Origin: Ignavibacteriales bacterium | Lineage (GTDB): Bacteria; Bacteroidota; Ignavibacteria; Ignavibacteriales; SURF-24 | Direction of reading: 5' to 3' | Length of the DNA stretch: 32,547 nucleotides | Assembly (NCBI GenBank): GCA_026390815.1 | Contig: JAPLFH010000029.1 | Span: 1 to 32,547, forward strand | Shown here: positions 23,562 through 32,452 of the stretch, in pieces | Numbering within the stretch: the first letter of the stretch is position 1 | How the letters are laid out: every line of letters begins with the position of its first letter | The notes under the pieces: model-generated | The model's input: the letters and a program-made list of their open reading frames with translations, nothing else | What the model was told of the DNA's origin: nothing | The model's database searches: none | Position numbers and translations under genes: made by a program

Positions 23562-24224
23562 ATGGAAAACAATTTTAAATATGGATTACTTGGATCGACT
23601 GGAAGATTAGGAACGGAAGTTCAATCTGTTTTTTCTGAGTTGGGGCACCACCTGGTTTTTTCATATAGTCTTGATGGTGAAAAGAGAATTGATAAACCTC
23701 AGGTTTTAATTGATTGTTCACTTCCTGAAGTATTTGCAAAAACTATTTCATACACAGAGGAATTTAACGTTCCGCTTGTTATTGCTACAACAGCTTTATC
23801 AAATGAACAATTAGATATTCTGAAAAAAATCAGTGATTTAGTTCCGGTGGTTCAGAGCTATAATTATTCTATCGGCATTCAAATACTTTTTAAACTTGTT
23901 TCAATTGCAAAAGAAAAAATTCCTGATTGGGATGTTGAGATTGAAGAAACTCATCACCGGTTTAAAAAAGATAAACCTTCCGGTACAGCCAAAATGATAA
24001 AAAATATTTTTGATGGAAAAGAAATAAATGTATCCTCACTCCGGCTCGGTAATGTTCCGGGTGATCATACAGTTCATTTCGGTGGCTTAGGTGAAGTGCT
24101 ATCGATAAAGCACAGTGCAACTTCCAGAAGAACTTTTGCAGAAGGAATTTTAAAAGCTGCTGAGTTTGTTCTTCAAAAGAAAAATGGATTGTACAACTTT
24201 ACAGATGTAATATTCAATAAATAA
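23562..24224 (+). CDS. dapB: 4-hydroxy-tetrahydrodipicolinate reductase
   Basis: DapB reduces the DapA product with NAD(P)H to tetrahydrodipicolinate. The 220-residue protein has an N-terminal dinucleotide motif GSTGRLG (11-17) and the hallmark EETHHRFKKDKPSGTA (128-143). By comparison with the E. coli EAHHRHKVDAPSGTA segment, H131 and K135 are the catalytic pair. It is shorter than the roughly 270-residue proteobacterial form, with reduced linkers, as in several thermophile and Bacteroidota-relative enzymes. It follows dapA by ten bases. The start is ATG. Confidence 0.94.
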   Translation: MENNFKYGLLGSTGRLGTEVQSVFSELGHHLVFSYSLDGEKRIDKPQVLIDCSLPEVFAKTISYTEEFNVPLVIATTALSNEQLDILKKISDLVPVVQSYNYSIGIQILFKLVSIAKEKIPDWDVEIEETHHRFKKDKPSGTAKMIKNIFDGKEINVSSLRLGNVPGDHTVHFGGLGEVLSIKHSATSRRTFAEGILKAAEFVLQKKNGLYNFTDVIFNK

Positions 24225-24267
24225 TTTTAACTTTATTCTGAGGTTGTCTATAAGTTTAAGGTTTCTT

Positions 24268-24334
24268 TGTCATTCCCGTGTAAACGAGAATCCATAATTT
24301 CAAAAAATAGATTCCCACTTTCGTGGGAATGACA
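24268..24334. repeat. Dispersed GATTCCC...GGAATGACA palindromic repeat, intact copy
   Basis: Outer arms TGTCATTCCC (24268-24277) and GGGAATGACA (24325-24334) are perfectly complementary. Inside is a second hairpin, ATTCCCAC (24311-24318) with GTGGGAAT (24323-24330). It lies between dapB and dapH. The same outer sequences flank the MITE at 3535-3840, so at least two copies occur in the window. Confidence 0.8.
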
Positions 24335-24393
24335 TAGAAGAAATAATAAATACCTTTGATCATCTCGTGAGAGTAAGGCTTTAGGAGATTACA

Positions 24394-25092
24394 ATGGATT
24401 CATATGAAATAATCAGCTATATCGCTAACTCAACAAAAAAAACTCCGGTAAAAGTTTATCTGAAAGGAGATTTATCCAAAATTGATTTTTCTGATTATAA
24501 ATTCTTTGGTGGAAATGATTTCGGAATTCTCTTCTGTGAATATTCTCAGTTTATTGATTTCCTTGAAATAAATAAAAATTATATTTCTGATCATCATACG
24601 GAAGTCGACAGAAGAAATTCTGCCATCCCGCTTGCGGATATTACAAAATATAATTGCCGAATTGAACCAGGTGCGGTGATAAGAGATTTAGTTGAAATCG
24701 GTGATAATTGTGTAATTATGATGGGAGCAGTTTTAAATATCGGTGCAGTGATTGGCGAAAGAACAATGATTGATATGAATGTCGTTGTTGGTGGAAGAGC
24801 AATTGTTGGAAAAAACTGCCACATTGGTGCTGGAGCAGTTTTAGCTGGAGTAATAGAGCCGCCGAGCGCCGATCCGGTTATAATTGAAGATGATGTTCTG
24901 ATTGGAGCAAACGCTGTTGTGCTGGAAGGAGTTAAAGTTGGTAAAGGTGCTGTTATTGCGGCTGGGTCTGTTGTTGTTAAAGATGTAGAACCGTACAGCG
25001 TTATGGCTGGTGTACCAGCAAAAATGATTAAGAAGGTTGATGACAAGACAAGAAGCAAAACTCAATTGATGGATGAACTAAGAAAATTGTAA
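24394..25092 (+). CDS. dapH: Tetrahydrodipicolinate N-acetyltransferase
   Basis: DapH acetylates tetrahydrodipicolinate with acetyl-CoA, committing lysine synthesis to the acetylated-intermediate branch. The 232-residue protein has the DapH-specific N-terminal domain (about 1-80; ending [20 protein letters not shown]) and then a left-handed beta-helix of hexapeptide repeats ([60 protein letters not shown]) and [11 protein letters not shown]. The MIDMN...GGRA segment separates DapH from other hexapeptide transferases. AGGAG precedes the ATG. It completes a dapA-dapB-dapH run, with a palindromic repeat between dapB and dapH. Confidence 0.95.
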   Translation: MDSYEIISYIANSTKKTPVKVYLKGDLSKIDFSDYKFFGGNDFGILFCEYSQFIDFLEINKNYISDHHTEVDRRNSAIPLADITKYNCRIEPGAVIRDLVEIGDNCVIMMGAVLNIGAVIGERTMIDMNVVVGGRAIVGKNCHIGAGAVLAGVIEPPSADPVIIEDDVLIGANAVVLEGVKVGKGAVIAAGSVVVKDVEPYSVMAGVPAKMIKKVDDKTRSKTQLMDELRKL

Positions 25093-25328
25093 ATCAGTTT
25101 TAACAATTTGTTTTAAATAATTATCTGTTTGCAGATGCACTAATTTTATCAATTTAATCAGGCTGGTAAAAATTCATCTCTTATCAATTCCTAATTCATT
25201 TATAGAATTGATGACCAATTTAAATTACATTGTTTTTGGAACGCTTCTCCATTAGGATTCAATCATTTATTTGTGGAAGTTTACCTGCCCATTAAATTCT
25301 TTTTTAAACAAAATTGAACAAGGAAAAA

Positions 25329-26216
25329 ATGAATCCTAAAAAAATGTTAATCAAATTTTTGCCAGTTGTAATTGTGGTTTTTCTGGTGATATTATTTATG
25401 GTTTGCACAAAAAGAATTGATCCTGGTTATGCAGGTATTGAAGTTGATCTTTATGGAGGAAATAAGGGAGTTCAGAGCTACGCATTAAGAACCGGGATGG
25501 TTTTTTACAATCCGATGATTACAAACATAGTAACCTACCCGGTGTTTGTCCAAACGGCAATTTGGACCCGCAGTACTGAGGAAGGAAAAGCAACAAATGA
25601 GGAGATAACATTCAACTCAAAAGAAGGTTTAGTAATTACTGCCGATGTCAATTTATCTTATCAACTGGATGAAAAGCTGGTTCCTAATTTCTATGTAAAA
25701 TTCCGCCAGGATAATCTTGAGCATTTTACACATGGTATTATGCGTAACCTTACCCGCGATGCTTTTAACGAAGAAGCTGTTAATTATACAGTGGAAGAGT
25801 TATATGGAATCAAAAAGGAAGTCTTTTTAACAAAAGTTAAAGAAAGGGTAAATGCTAATATCCAGACTTATGGAATAAAAATAGAGCAGTTTGGATTTGT
25901 TGGTGCGTTAAGAATCCCAGAAAATGTTATTAACGCATTGAATGCAAAGATAGAAGCAACTCAAAATGCAATTAGGGCGGAAAATGTTTTACGACAAACT
26001 GAAGCTGAAGCACAACAACAAATTACACGGGCAAAGGGTGCCGCCGAAGCAAATCGGTTGTTAACTTCGTCTATCTCCACCCAGTTGATTGAATGGAGAA
26101 GACTTGAAATAAATGAAAAAGCTTTGAACAAATGGAATGGAAGTGTTCCTTCGGTGTACAGTGGCGCGGCAGGGAACAATATGATTTTACAGCTTCCTGG
26201 ATTAAGCGGTAGATAA
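25329..26216 (+). CDS. SPFH/prohibitin-family membrane protein
   Basis: This protein of 295 residues has one N-terminal membrane anchor (FLPVVIVVFLVILFMVC) and an SPFH/Band 7 domain beginning at about KRIDPGYAGIEVDLYGG. A long helical stretch rich in Ala, Gln and Glu follows (ALNAKIEATQNAIRAEN, TEAEAQQQITRAKGAAEA), typical of prohibitins. Such proteins form large rings in the membrane and often regulate proteases such as FtsH. No NfeD-like partner is adjacent. I chose ATG 25329, with AAGGA at 25320-25324, over a TTG five codons upstream. It converges on the ABC-F gene with a shared hairpin between. Confidence 0.9.
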   Translation: MNPKKMLIKFLPVVIVVFLVILFMVCTKRIDPGYAGIEVDLYGGNKGVQSYALRTGMVFYNPMITNIVTYPVFVQTAIWTRSTEEGKATNEEITFNSKEGLVITADVNLSYQLDEKLVPNFYVKFRQDNLEHFTHGIMRNLTRDAFNEEAVNYTVEELYGIKKEVFLTKVKERVNANIQTYGIKIEQFGFVGALRIPENVINALNAKIEATQNAIRAENVLRQTEAEAQQQITRAKGAAEANRLLTSSISTQLIEWRRLEINEKALNKWNGSVPSVYSGAAGNNMILQLPGLSGR

Positions 26217-26233
26217 AATTTGTGAATTATTTG

Positions 26234-26267
26234 TGTCTCTGTGATTGGATTATCTGCCACAGAGACA
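26234..26267. terminator. Bidirectional terminator between convergent genes
   Basis: TGTCTCTGTG (26234-26243) pairs perfectly with CACAGAGACA (26258-26267), a 10-bp stem with a 14-base loop. It lies 17 bases after the SPFH stop and about 36 bases beyond the ABC-F stop on the other strand. A short T-run follows on the plus strand only. Confidence 0.6.
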
Positions 26268-26303
26268 TTTCTAAAATATGTCGGATGGAGTTTTAAAGAA
26301 AGA

Positions 26304-28187
26304 TTAAATCCCGTTCTTTATTTTTTCCAGTTCTTCCCATCTATTATAAAGCTGCTGAACTCTTTCTTTTGCATCTTCCAATTGCTTATTAAGTTCGTTT
26401 GTTTGTACTGCGTATTTTTCATAAAAATCTCGTGAAGAAAAAATTCCTTCAATTCTTTCTATTTCTGCCTCGGCATTTACAATATCATCTTCAATCATTT
26501 CAAGTTCTTTGTTTTCTTTCCAGCTTAACTTTTTGGTTTTTATTTTAACCCGCGAATCTTCTTTTTTGACTATTTGTCCAACTGCGTCATTCTTTACAAC
26601 CTGCAATTTTCTTTTTTCAATGTAATAATCATAATCGCCCTCGCTGTAATAAATATCCCCATTCCCTTCCAATGCAAGAATTCCGTTACATACACGGTTC
26701 AAAAAATATCTGTCGTGGCTTACAACTACAACACAGCCTTCAAAAGCTATTAGCGCTTCCTCAAGTATCCGTAATGTTGGAAGATCGAGATCGTTGGTGG
26801 GTTCATCAAGAAGAAGAAAGTTGCCGCCGTTCTTTAAAATTCTGGCAAGTGTTAACCGGCTCTTTTCACCTCCGGAAAGTCTTCCAACTAATGTATTAAT
26901 TCTGTCATCAGTAAAAAGGAATCTTTTCAGATATGTCCAGATGCTTAATTGAAGTTTTCCAAACTTAATGAAGTCGCTGCCTTCGCCAATGGCTTGAATA
27001 ACTGTATCTTCATCGTTTAAAAGCAGGCGTGCCTGATCGATATAATTAAATTCAGTTCTCTCTCCTAATTCAATTTTTCCCGTTGTTGGTTTTAAATTCC
27101 CCAGAATGATTTTTAACAGAGTTGTTTTGCCAACTCCATTCTTTCCAACCACTCCAAGTTTTCCTCCGGCTTCAAAATTGAAATTGAAATGTTCAAAAAG
27201 ATTTTTTTCGCCAAGCCTAATGCCAACATCTTTTAGCTCAATAACTTTATTCCCTAACTTTTCCGGTGTGGGAATGATTAGATCAACATCTAATTCTACT
27301 ACAGAATTTTCCTGTTCCGCAACTTCATTATATTTATCCAACCGGCTTTTAGCTTTGGTTCTACGGGCGCGTGGTCCTCGCATAACCCAGTCAAGCTCTC
27401 GTCGTAGGAAATTTTGCCGCTTTCTTTCCTCAGCTTCTTTAATTGCTTTTCGTTCAGTTTTATTTATCAGGTAATCAGTATAATTTCCGTTGTGGGAAAA
27501 GAAAATCCCGGATGATAATTCTACAATTCTGTTTGCTATTCTATCCAGGAAATAACGATCGTGAGTTACAAAAATGCAGGTGCCTTTGTATTCAGCTAAA
27601 AAATTTTCTATCCACTCAATCGAATTTACATCAAGATGGTTCGTTGGTTCATCAAGAATTAATAAATCAGGATTTGCTATTAATGCGCGGCACAAAGCAA
27701 CTCTTCTTTTTTCTCCACCGGATAAAGTGGTTATATTTCTTTCACGTTCAGGAGCATTTAAAGATTTGATAAGAATATCAATCCGTTTGTCAAGCGTCCA
27801 TCCATCTGCCTGTAAAATCTTTTCTTCCAGAATGTGCTTGTTTGGTGAATCAAACGGTGTTATTTCATATTCTTCAATTAGATTTAATATATGCAAAGCG
27901 CCATCTAAAATATTTTCGTAAACATTTTTAGATTCGTCCAGGGTAAACTCCTGGGAAAGGAATCCGACCATCAAATCTTTTCTCTTTGCAATTTTACCGG
28001 AATCAGGGATTAGTAATCCAGATACGATTTTTAAGAAGGTAGATTTGCCAGCACCATTTCTACCAACCAACCCAATCCGGTCTTGTTCGTGGATAGTTAG
28101 TGAAGCTTTATCAAGAACAACTTGCTCACCGAAACGAACTTCCAGTTCCAATGCAGTTAAAATTACAGGATTTATATTATTAGCCAT
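26304..28187 (-). CDS. uup: ABC-F family ATPase (Uup-like)
   Basis: This 627-residue protein has two ATP-binding cassettes and no membrane domain, the ABC-F pattern of ribosome-associated ATPases. Cassette 1 has Walker A GRNGAGKST (42-50), signature LSGGEKRR (155-162) and Walker B LLILDEPTNHLD (175-186). Cassette 2 has GKNGVGKTT (348-356), LSGGEKSR (437-444) and DEPTNDLD (461-468). The linker contains the basic GPRARRTKAKSR. A C-terminal coiled coil (about 560-625; EDIVNAEAEIERIEGIF, LEDAKERVQQLYNRWEEL) favours Uup over EttA, which lacks such a tail. The start ATG is followed at once by the first cassette. The closest subfamily is an inference. Confidence 0.9.
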   Translation of the reverse strand: MANNINPVILTALELEVRFGEQVVLDKASLTIHEQDRIGLVGRNGAGKSTFLKIVSGLLIPDSGKIAKRKDLMVGFLSQEFTLDESKNVYENILDGALHILNLIEEYEITPFDSPNKHILEEKILQADGWTLDKRIDILIKSLNAPERERNITTLSGGEKRRVALCRALIANPDLLILDEPTNHLDVNSIEWIENFLAEYKGTCIFVTHDRYFLDRIANRIVELSSGIFFSHNGNYTDYLINKTERKAIKEAEERKRQNFLRRELDWVMRGPRARRTKAKSRLDKYNEVAEQENSVVELDVDLIIPTPEKLGNKVIELKDVGIRLGEKNLFEHFNFNFEAGGKLGVVGKNGVGKTTLLKIILGNLKPTTGKIELGERTEFNYIDQARLLLNDEDTVIQAIGEGSDFIKFGKLQLSIWTYLKRFLFTDDRINTLVGRLSGGEKSRLTLARILKNGGNFLLLDEPTNDLDLPTLRILEEALIAFEGCVVVVSHDRYFLNRVCNGILALEGNGDIYYSEGDYDYYIEKRKLQVVKNDAVGQIVKKEDSRVKIKTKKLSWKENKELEMIEDDIVNAEAEIERIEGIFSSRDFYEKYAVQTNELNKQLEDAKERVQQLYNRWEELEKIKNGI

Positions 28188-28512
28188 AAAAGTCAGATTT
28201 ATTTTTAAGAAACAACATTGATGGAAAACTACAGAAAAATTCCAGTGTGTAATATACTGGATTTCAACAAACGATATTTGGATTTAACTTATATTAGTTA
28301 GTATTTAGGTCGTTAAAGGCTTTCTTGCGAAAAAATAATAGGATGGACTATTTTCAAATATTTTTTGTACCTTTATACCAGTAATTAAAGAATTTATTGA
28401 GCAGATTTATTATTACCACGTAATTCTTCTAAAAAGATATAAAACCATCATAATGTGGTTTTAACTATTCTAGCCTGAATTATTTCCGCACGAATAAGAA
28501 TTTGCATTCTGT
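28188..28512. other. Spacer between divergent uup-like gene and 610-residue gene
   Basis: No gene or strong hairpin is visible. It should hold promoters for both flanking genes. A Bacteroidota-type -7 box candidate, TATTTTTTG followed by TACC (28359-28371), has TTG about 32 bases upstream (28325-28327). The box differs by one inserted T from TAnnTTTG, so this is weak. Confidence 0.3.
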
Positions 28513-30345
28513 ATGTTTTTAAACTTTGGTAACGTAATGAATAAAATAAATGACCATAAATTTCATATACCGGTACTTGGTGTTGGCTTTTCTGTTGATG
28601 CACCGCTTAAAGTATCAAAGTATGGTATTTCTTCTGTTATGTCTTTGGTTGATGATACTTTGATGGAAAAATTGCGAAAGCATTATTTAACCAAGCTTAA
28701 TAAGCAATATATACCAATCACTGATAAAGATTCAGATTCGAGAGCACACAGAATTACCGCATACCTTAATATGGTAAATCAAATGGTTAAAGATCAGTTT
28801 GAATCATTAAAGAATTCAGCTTTTATAGTCGGCAGCGAAATAAGCAAATACTTTGATATGCTCCCGGATTTTTCCGGACTTAAAGCAAAGTATAATGAAA
28901 TGATTATCTCTAAAGATGAGACTGTTATACAAAAGCTGCAAAACTGGCTGCGCGAAAATATTACGCATGGATCAATTGATGTTAACATTATGACCAAAGT
29001 TGATAACACAAATTATACACCAGAGGGCATAGCACTTTCCTCTGAATTCAATGATGCTCATGCGGCTTTAAGAGGTTTTGCTTTAAGTGAATTGGAAAGT
29101 TCAATAGTTTTCTCTGCTGGAATGAGCCCACGGTTATTCAGTTATATGGAAACATTTAAAGATTTCTATCCGCTTCCTGACGGTAGTTTTAAAAAGAAAA
29201 TAATTATTAAAGTAAGTGATTTTCGTTCGGCAAATATCCAAGGTAAATTTTTAGCTAAAAAAGGGCTTTGGGTTTCAGAGTATCGGGTTGAATCCGGTTT
29301 AAACTGCGGTGGACATGCATTTGCAACAGATGGGATGTTGTTAGGACCTATCCTTGAAGAATTTAAAAATAGAAAAGAGGAATTGTTTAATTCAGCCCGG
29401 GATTTATATCTACTGGCGCTTGAACAAAAACAAATTACTTTCGATTCTTCCAAACTGGATTTTAGCATTACCGTTCAGGGCGGAGTTGGGAAATCCTCTG
29501 AACAGGAATTTCTGCTTCGTCATTATCCGGTAAAATCAGTTGGCTGGGGGAGCCCGTTCTTGTTAGTTCCAGAGGTTATGAACGTAGATGAAGATACTTT
29601 GCAAAAACTTAGCGTTGCAGGCGAAAAAGATTTTTATTTAAGTGATGTTTCACCATTGGGTGTTCCATTTAATAGTTTGCGTGGAAATGGTAAAGATCTT
29701 GAAAAAATTGAAAGAGTGAAAAACGGAAAACCCGGAAGCCCCTGTCCTAAAAAATTTCTGCAATCAAATAAAGAGTTTTCTGAAAAAGCGCTCTGCATAG
29801 CTTCGATTACTTACGTTAATAAAAAAATAAATGACTTAAAAGAGAAGTTTACAGAACCTGATGAATTCCAGAAAGAATTTGATAAGGTAATTGATAAAGT
29901 TTGTTTGTGTGAAGGATTGACAGCTTCTGCACTAATTGTAAATGGAATTGAAACGCCTAAACAAAGTCAGGCTGTTGCAGTATGCCCTGGACCGAACCTC
30001 GCGTACTTTTCTAAAATAACCGGACTAAAGGAAATGGTTGATCATATTTACGGAAGAATTGATTTGATTACTGAACCGGACAGACCAAATATGTTCATAA
30101 AAGAATTATCCATCAATATTGATTACTTGATAAAAAAAGCGGAAGAAAATATAAAACCAATTTCTATAAAAGCAGAAGCACTATTGAATTTATTCAGCAA
30201 AAACCTGTTGGAAGGAATTAACTATTATAAAAAATTAATTCCGGAAATAATTGAAGAAACCGAAAAAGTTAAACAGAGAATGAATGAGGATTTAGAAGCG
30301 CTTGAGCAAAAACTTCTATCTTATTCTTTTGTGATTGCTCAATAA
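28513..30345 (+). CDS. Uncharacterised 610-residue protein, TIM-barrel flavoenzyme-like features
   Basis: I do not recognise a named family. The opening KFHIPVLGVGFSVDAPLKVSK and ISSVMSLVDD look like the substrate-facing start of FMN TIM-barrel enzymes, and FSITVQGGVGKSSEQEFLL followed by VGWGSPFLLVPE resembles the phosphate-binding end of such barrels. Six cysteines are placed in motif-like contexts: C265 (GLNCGGHAF), C411 (GSPCPKKF), C428, C464 and C466 (KVCLCEGLT), and C491 (AVCPGPN). This could be a metal or redox site. The C-terminus (about 530-610) is helical and charged. No signal peptide, so cytoplasmic. ATG 28513 or ATG 28537 (with GGTAACGTA upstream) are both possible starts. The helicase gene follows after 30 bp. 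Confidence 0.6.
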   Translation: MFLNFGNVMNKINDHKFHIPVLGVGFSVDAPLKVSKYGISSVMSLVDDTLMEKLRKHYLTKLNKQYIPITDKDSDSRAHRITAYLNMVNQMVKDQFESLKNSAFIVGSEISKYFDMLPDFSGLKAKYNEMIISKDETVIQKLQNWLRENITHGSIDVNIMTKVDNTNYTPEGIALSSEFNDAHAALRGFALSELESSIVFSAGMSPRLFSYMETFKDFYPLPDGSFKKKIIIKVSDFRSANIQGKFLAKKGLWVSEYRVESGLNCGGHAFATDGMLLGPILEEFKNRKEELFNSARDLYLLALEQKQITFDSSKLDFSITVQGGVGKSSEQEFLLRHYPVKSVGWGSPFLLVPEVMNVDEDTLQKLSVAGEKDFYLSDVSPLGVPFNSLRGNGKDLEKIERVKNGKPGSPCPKKFLQSNKEFSEKALCIASITYVNKKINDLKEKFTEPDEFQKEFDKVIDKVCLCEGLTASALIVNGIETPKQSQAVAVCPGPNLAYFSKITGLKEMVDHIYGRIDLITEPDRPNMFIKELSINIDYLIKKAEENIKPISIKAEALLNLFSKNLLEGINYYKKLIPEIIEETEKVKQRMNEDLEALEQKLLSYSFVIAQ

Positions 30346-30375
30346 CATTAGTTTTTAATAATAATACAGAGAAAT

Positions 30376-32292
30376 ATGATAAACACATTCGACGAAATGG
30401 GGTTAGATGAAAAGATCTTAAAAGCAATTAAAGAATTAGGATTTGAAATTCCGATGCCGATTCAGGAAAAAGTAATCCCGTATTTAATGCAGCCAAAGTG
30501 TGATGATATAGTTGCGCTTGCACAGACAGGTACCGGTAAAACTGCGGCTTTCGGTTTACCTATAATTCAAAAAACAGATACCACATTAAAAAATATTCAG
30601 TACTTGATTTTAGCACCCACCCGTGAACTTTGTCTCCAAATTGCAGATGATCTGGCAAATTATGCTAAATATAAAAGTGAAATAAAAATCGCTGCTGTGT
30701 TCGGTGGTGCCAGCATTGATAGACAAATCCAAATGATAAGGCGAGGAGCACACATAATTTCTGCTACACCCGGCAGGTTGCTTGATATGATTAACAGAAA
30801 TATAATCGATCTTTCCAAAATTAAAACTGTTGTTCTTGATGAAGCTGATGAAATGCTTAATATGGGATTCCGTGATGATCTTGAATCAATATTAAAAGAA
30901 ACTCCTAAAAGTAAAAACACACTTCTTTTTTCAGCAACAATGCCGCCCGAAATTCTTACAATCGCAAACCGCTATATGAACAAGCCAGTTGAAATAACAG
31001 TTGGTAAACGAAATGCCGGAGCGGAAAATGTTCATCACGTTTGTTATATGGTTCATGCTAAGGACCGGTATCTTGCGCTTAAACGAATTGCGGATTATAA
31101 TCCTGAGATTTATGGAATTATTTTTTGCCGTACCCGGGCAGAAACTCAAGAAGTTGCAGATCAACTAATGCAAGATGGATATAACGCCGATGCTTTACAT
31201 GGCGATTTATCTCAACAGCAGCGGGATGCAGTTATGAATAAATTCCGGATTAAGCATCTTAAACTTTTAGTAGCAACTGATGTTGCAGCACGCGGACTTG
31301 ATGTTGAAAATCTTACTCACATTATAAATTATAATTTACCTGACGAACTCGATTTATATACTCATAGAAGCGGGCGAACGGGACGAGCCGGTAAAGCGGG
31401 CATTTCAATTATTATTGCCAATCTTAAAGAGAAGTTTAAACTTCAGCAGATTGAAAAAAAATTGAATAAAAAGTTTTCTCATCTTCCGGTTCCATTAGGA
31501 AAAGATATTTGCGAGAAACAGCTTTTTTATCTTGTGGATAAAATTGAAAAAGTTGAGGTGGATGATTCCAACATTGATGCTTACTTACCAGAAATTTATA
31601 AAAAATTAGAATGGCTTGATCGTGAAGAGCTGATTAAGAAATTTGTTTCGGTGGAGTTTAATCGATTCCTTGATTATTACAAAAACACACCTGATTTGAA
31701 TATTCCGCTTGATGAAAAAAGATCCGGCAGAAGCAGAACTACCGACGCTGGTTTTACCCGATTCTTTATAAATCTGGGTAGAACCGATGAGCTTAGACCT
31801 GTTACTCTTATGGATATGATTAGCGAGTTTACAGGAAAAAGAAATATTGAAATTGGTGCCATAGAAATTCTTCAGAATTTTTCTTTCTTTGAAGTTGACA
31901 GCAATTATGCCGATGCAATTTTGAAATCCTTTGAGAATAAAAAACTGAGGAACCGTCAGATATCGGTTGAAGTTGCCGCGGCAAGAAAGAGTGAAGGACG
32001 TAGTGAATCCTGGAAAGAAAGAAAACCAAGAGTGGGAGATAGAAAACCTTTCCACCGAGAAAGATTTGAAAAAAGAGATGGAGCTCAAAGACCAGAACGA
32101 ACTTCAAGAACCGAGAGAACACCAAGTTCAGACAGATCTCCAAGAACCGAGAGGTCTCCCAGATCTGATAGTTTTTCAAAGCCAGATAAATATACAAGAT
32201 CAGAAAGGTCTCCAAGATCAGAAAAACCATCTGGATCTGGAAAATCATTCGGATCAGAAAAACCACTTAGAGAAAAAAAGCGGTTCAGATAA
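30376..32292 (+). CDS. DEAD-box RNA helicase with DbpA-like domain and Ser/Arg-rich tail
   Basis: This 638-residue ATP-dependent RNA helicase is of the DeaD/CsdA type, active in ribosome assembly and RNA unwinding at low temperature. The core shows the Q-motif region (FEIPMPIQEKVIP), motif I AQTGTGKT (49-56), Ia PTREL (81-85), TPGR (131-134), motif II DEAD (155-158), SAT (186-188) and motif VI HRSGRTGR (330-337). A DbpA-type RNA-binding domain lies at about 465-545 (FFINLGRTDELRPVTLMDMI, IGAIEILQNFSFFEVD). The last 90 residues are a low-complexity tail of Ser, Arg, Glu and Pro repeats (RSPRTERSPRSD). It is probably cotranscribed with the upstream 610-residue gene. Confidence 0.94.
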   Translation: MINTFDEMGLDEKILKAIKELGFEIPMPIQEKVIPYLMQPKCDDIVALAQTGTGKTAAFGLPIIQKTDTTLKNIQYLILAPTRELCLQIADDLANYAKYKSEIKIAAVFGGASIDRQIQMIRRGAHIISATPGRLLDMINRNIIDLSKIKTVVLDEADEMLNMGFRDDLESILKETPKSKNTLLFSATMPPEILTIANRYMNKPVEITVGKRNAGAENVHHVCYMVHAKDRYLALKRIADYNPEIYGIIFCRTRAETQEVADQLMQDGYNADALHGDLSQQQRDAVMNKFRIKHLKLLVATDVAARGLDVENLTHIINYNLPDELDLYTHRSGRTGRAGKAGISIIIANLKEKFKLQQIEKKLNKKFSHLPVPLGKDICEKQLFYLVDKIEKVEVDDSNIDAYLPEIYKKLEWLDREELIKKFVSVEFNRFLDYYKNTPDLNIPLDEKRSGRSRTTDAGFTRFFINLGRTDELRPVTLMDMISEFTGKRNIEIGAIEILQNFSFFEVDSNYADAILKSFENKKLRNRQISVEVAAARKSEGRSESWKERKPRVGDRKPFHRERFEKRDGAQRPERTSRTERTPSSDRSPRTERSPRSDSFSKPDKYTRSERSPRSEKPSGSGKSFGSEKPLREKKRFR

Positions 32293-32452
32293 ATTATTTA
32301 TAGAAATTGAAAAACTCATGTTTTTAAGTTTGGATACTTAATCATACCGAAACGTACCGGTTTTAATTCTAAATAAAAGTTTAGCTGGGTTAAAATTCCA
32401 GCTAATAATTATTAACTCACCTTACGCAACCCGATGCGTATAGTTATATTTT

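Noticed and set aside
24594-25058. 154-codon minus-strand frame opposite dapH
   Set aside because: Arises from the periodic codons of the beta-helix repeats of dapH; rich in Thr, Ile and Pro without a family match.
31829-32266. Long minus-strand frame opposite the helicase tail
   Set aside because: Product of the repetitive Ser/Arg coding repeats read antisense; very rich in Phe and Leu and without a start signal.
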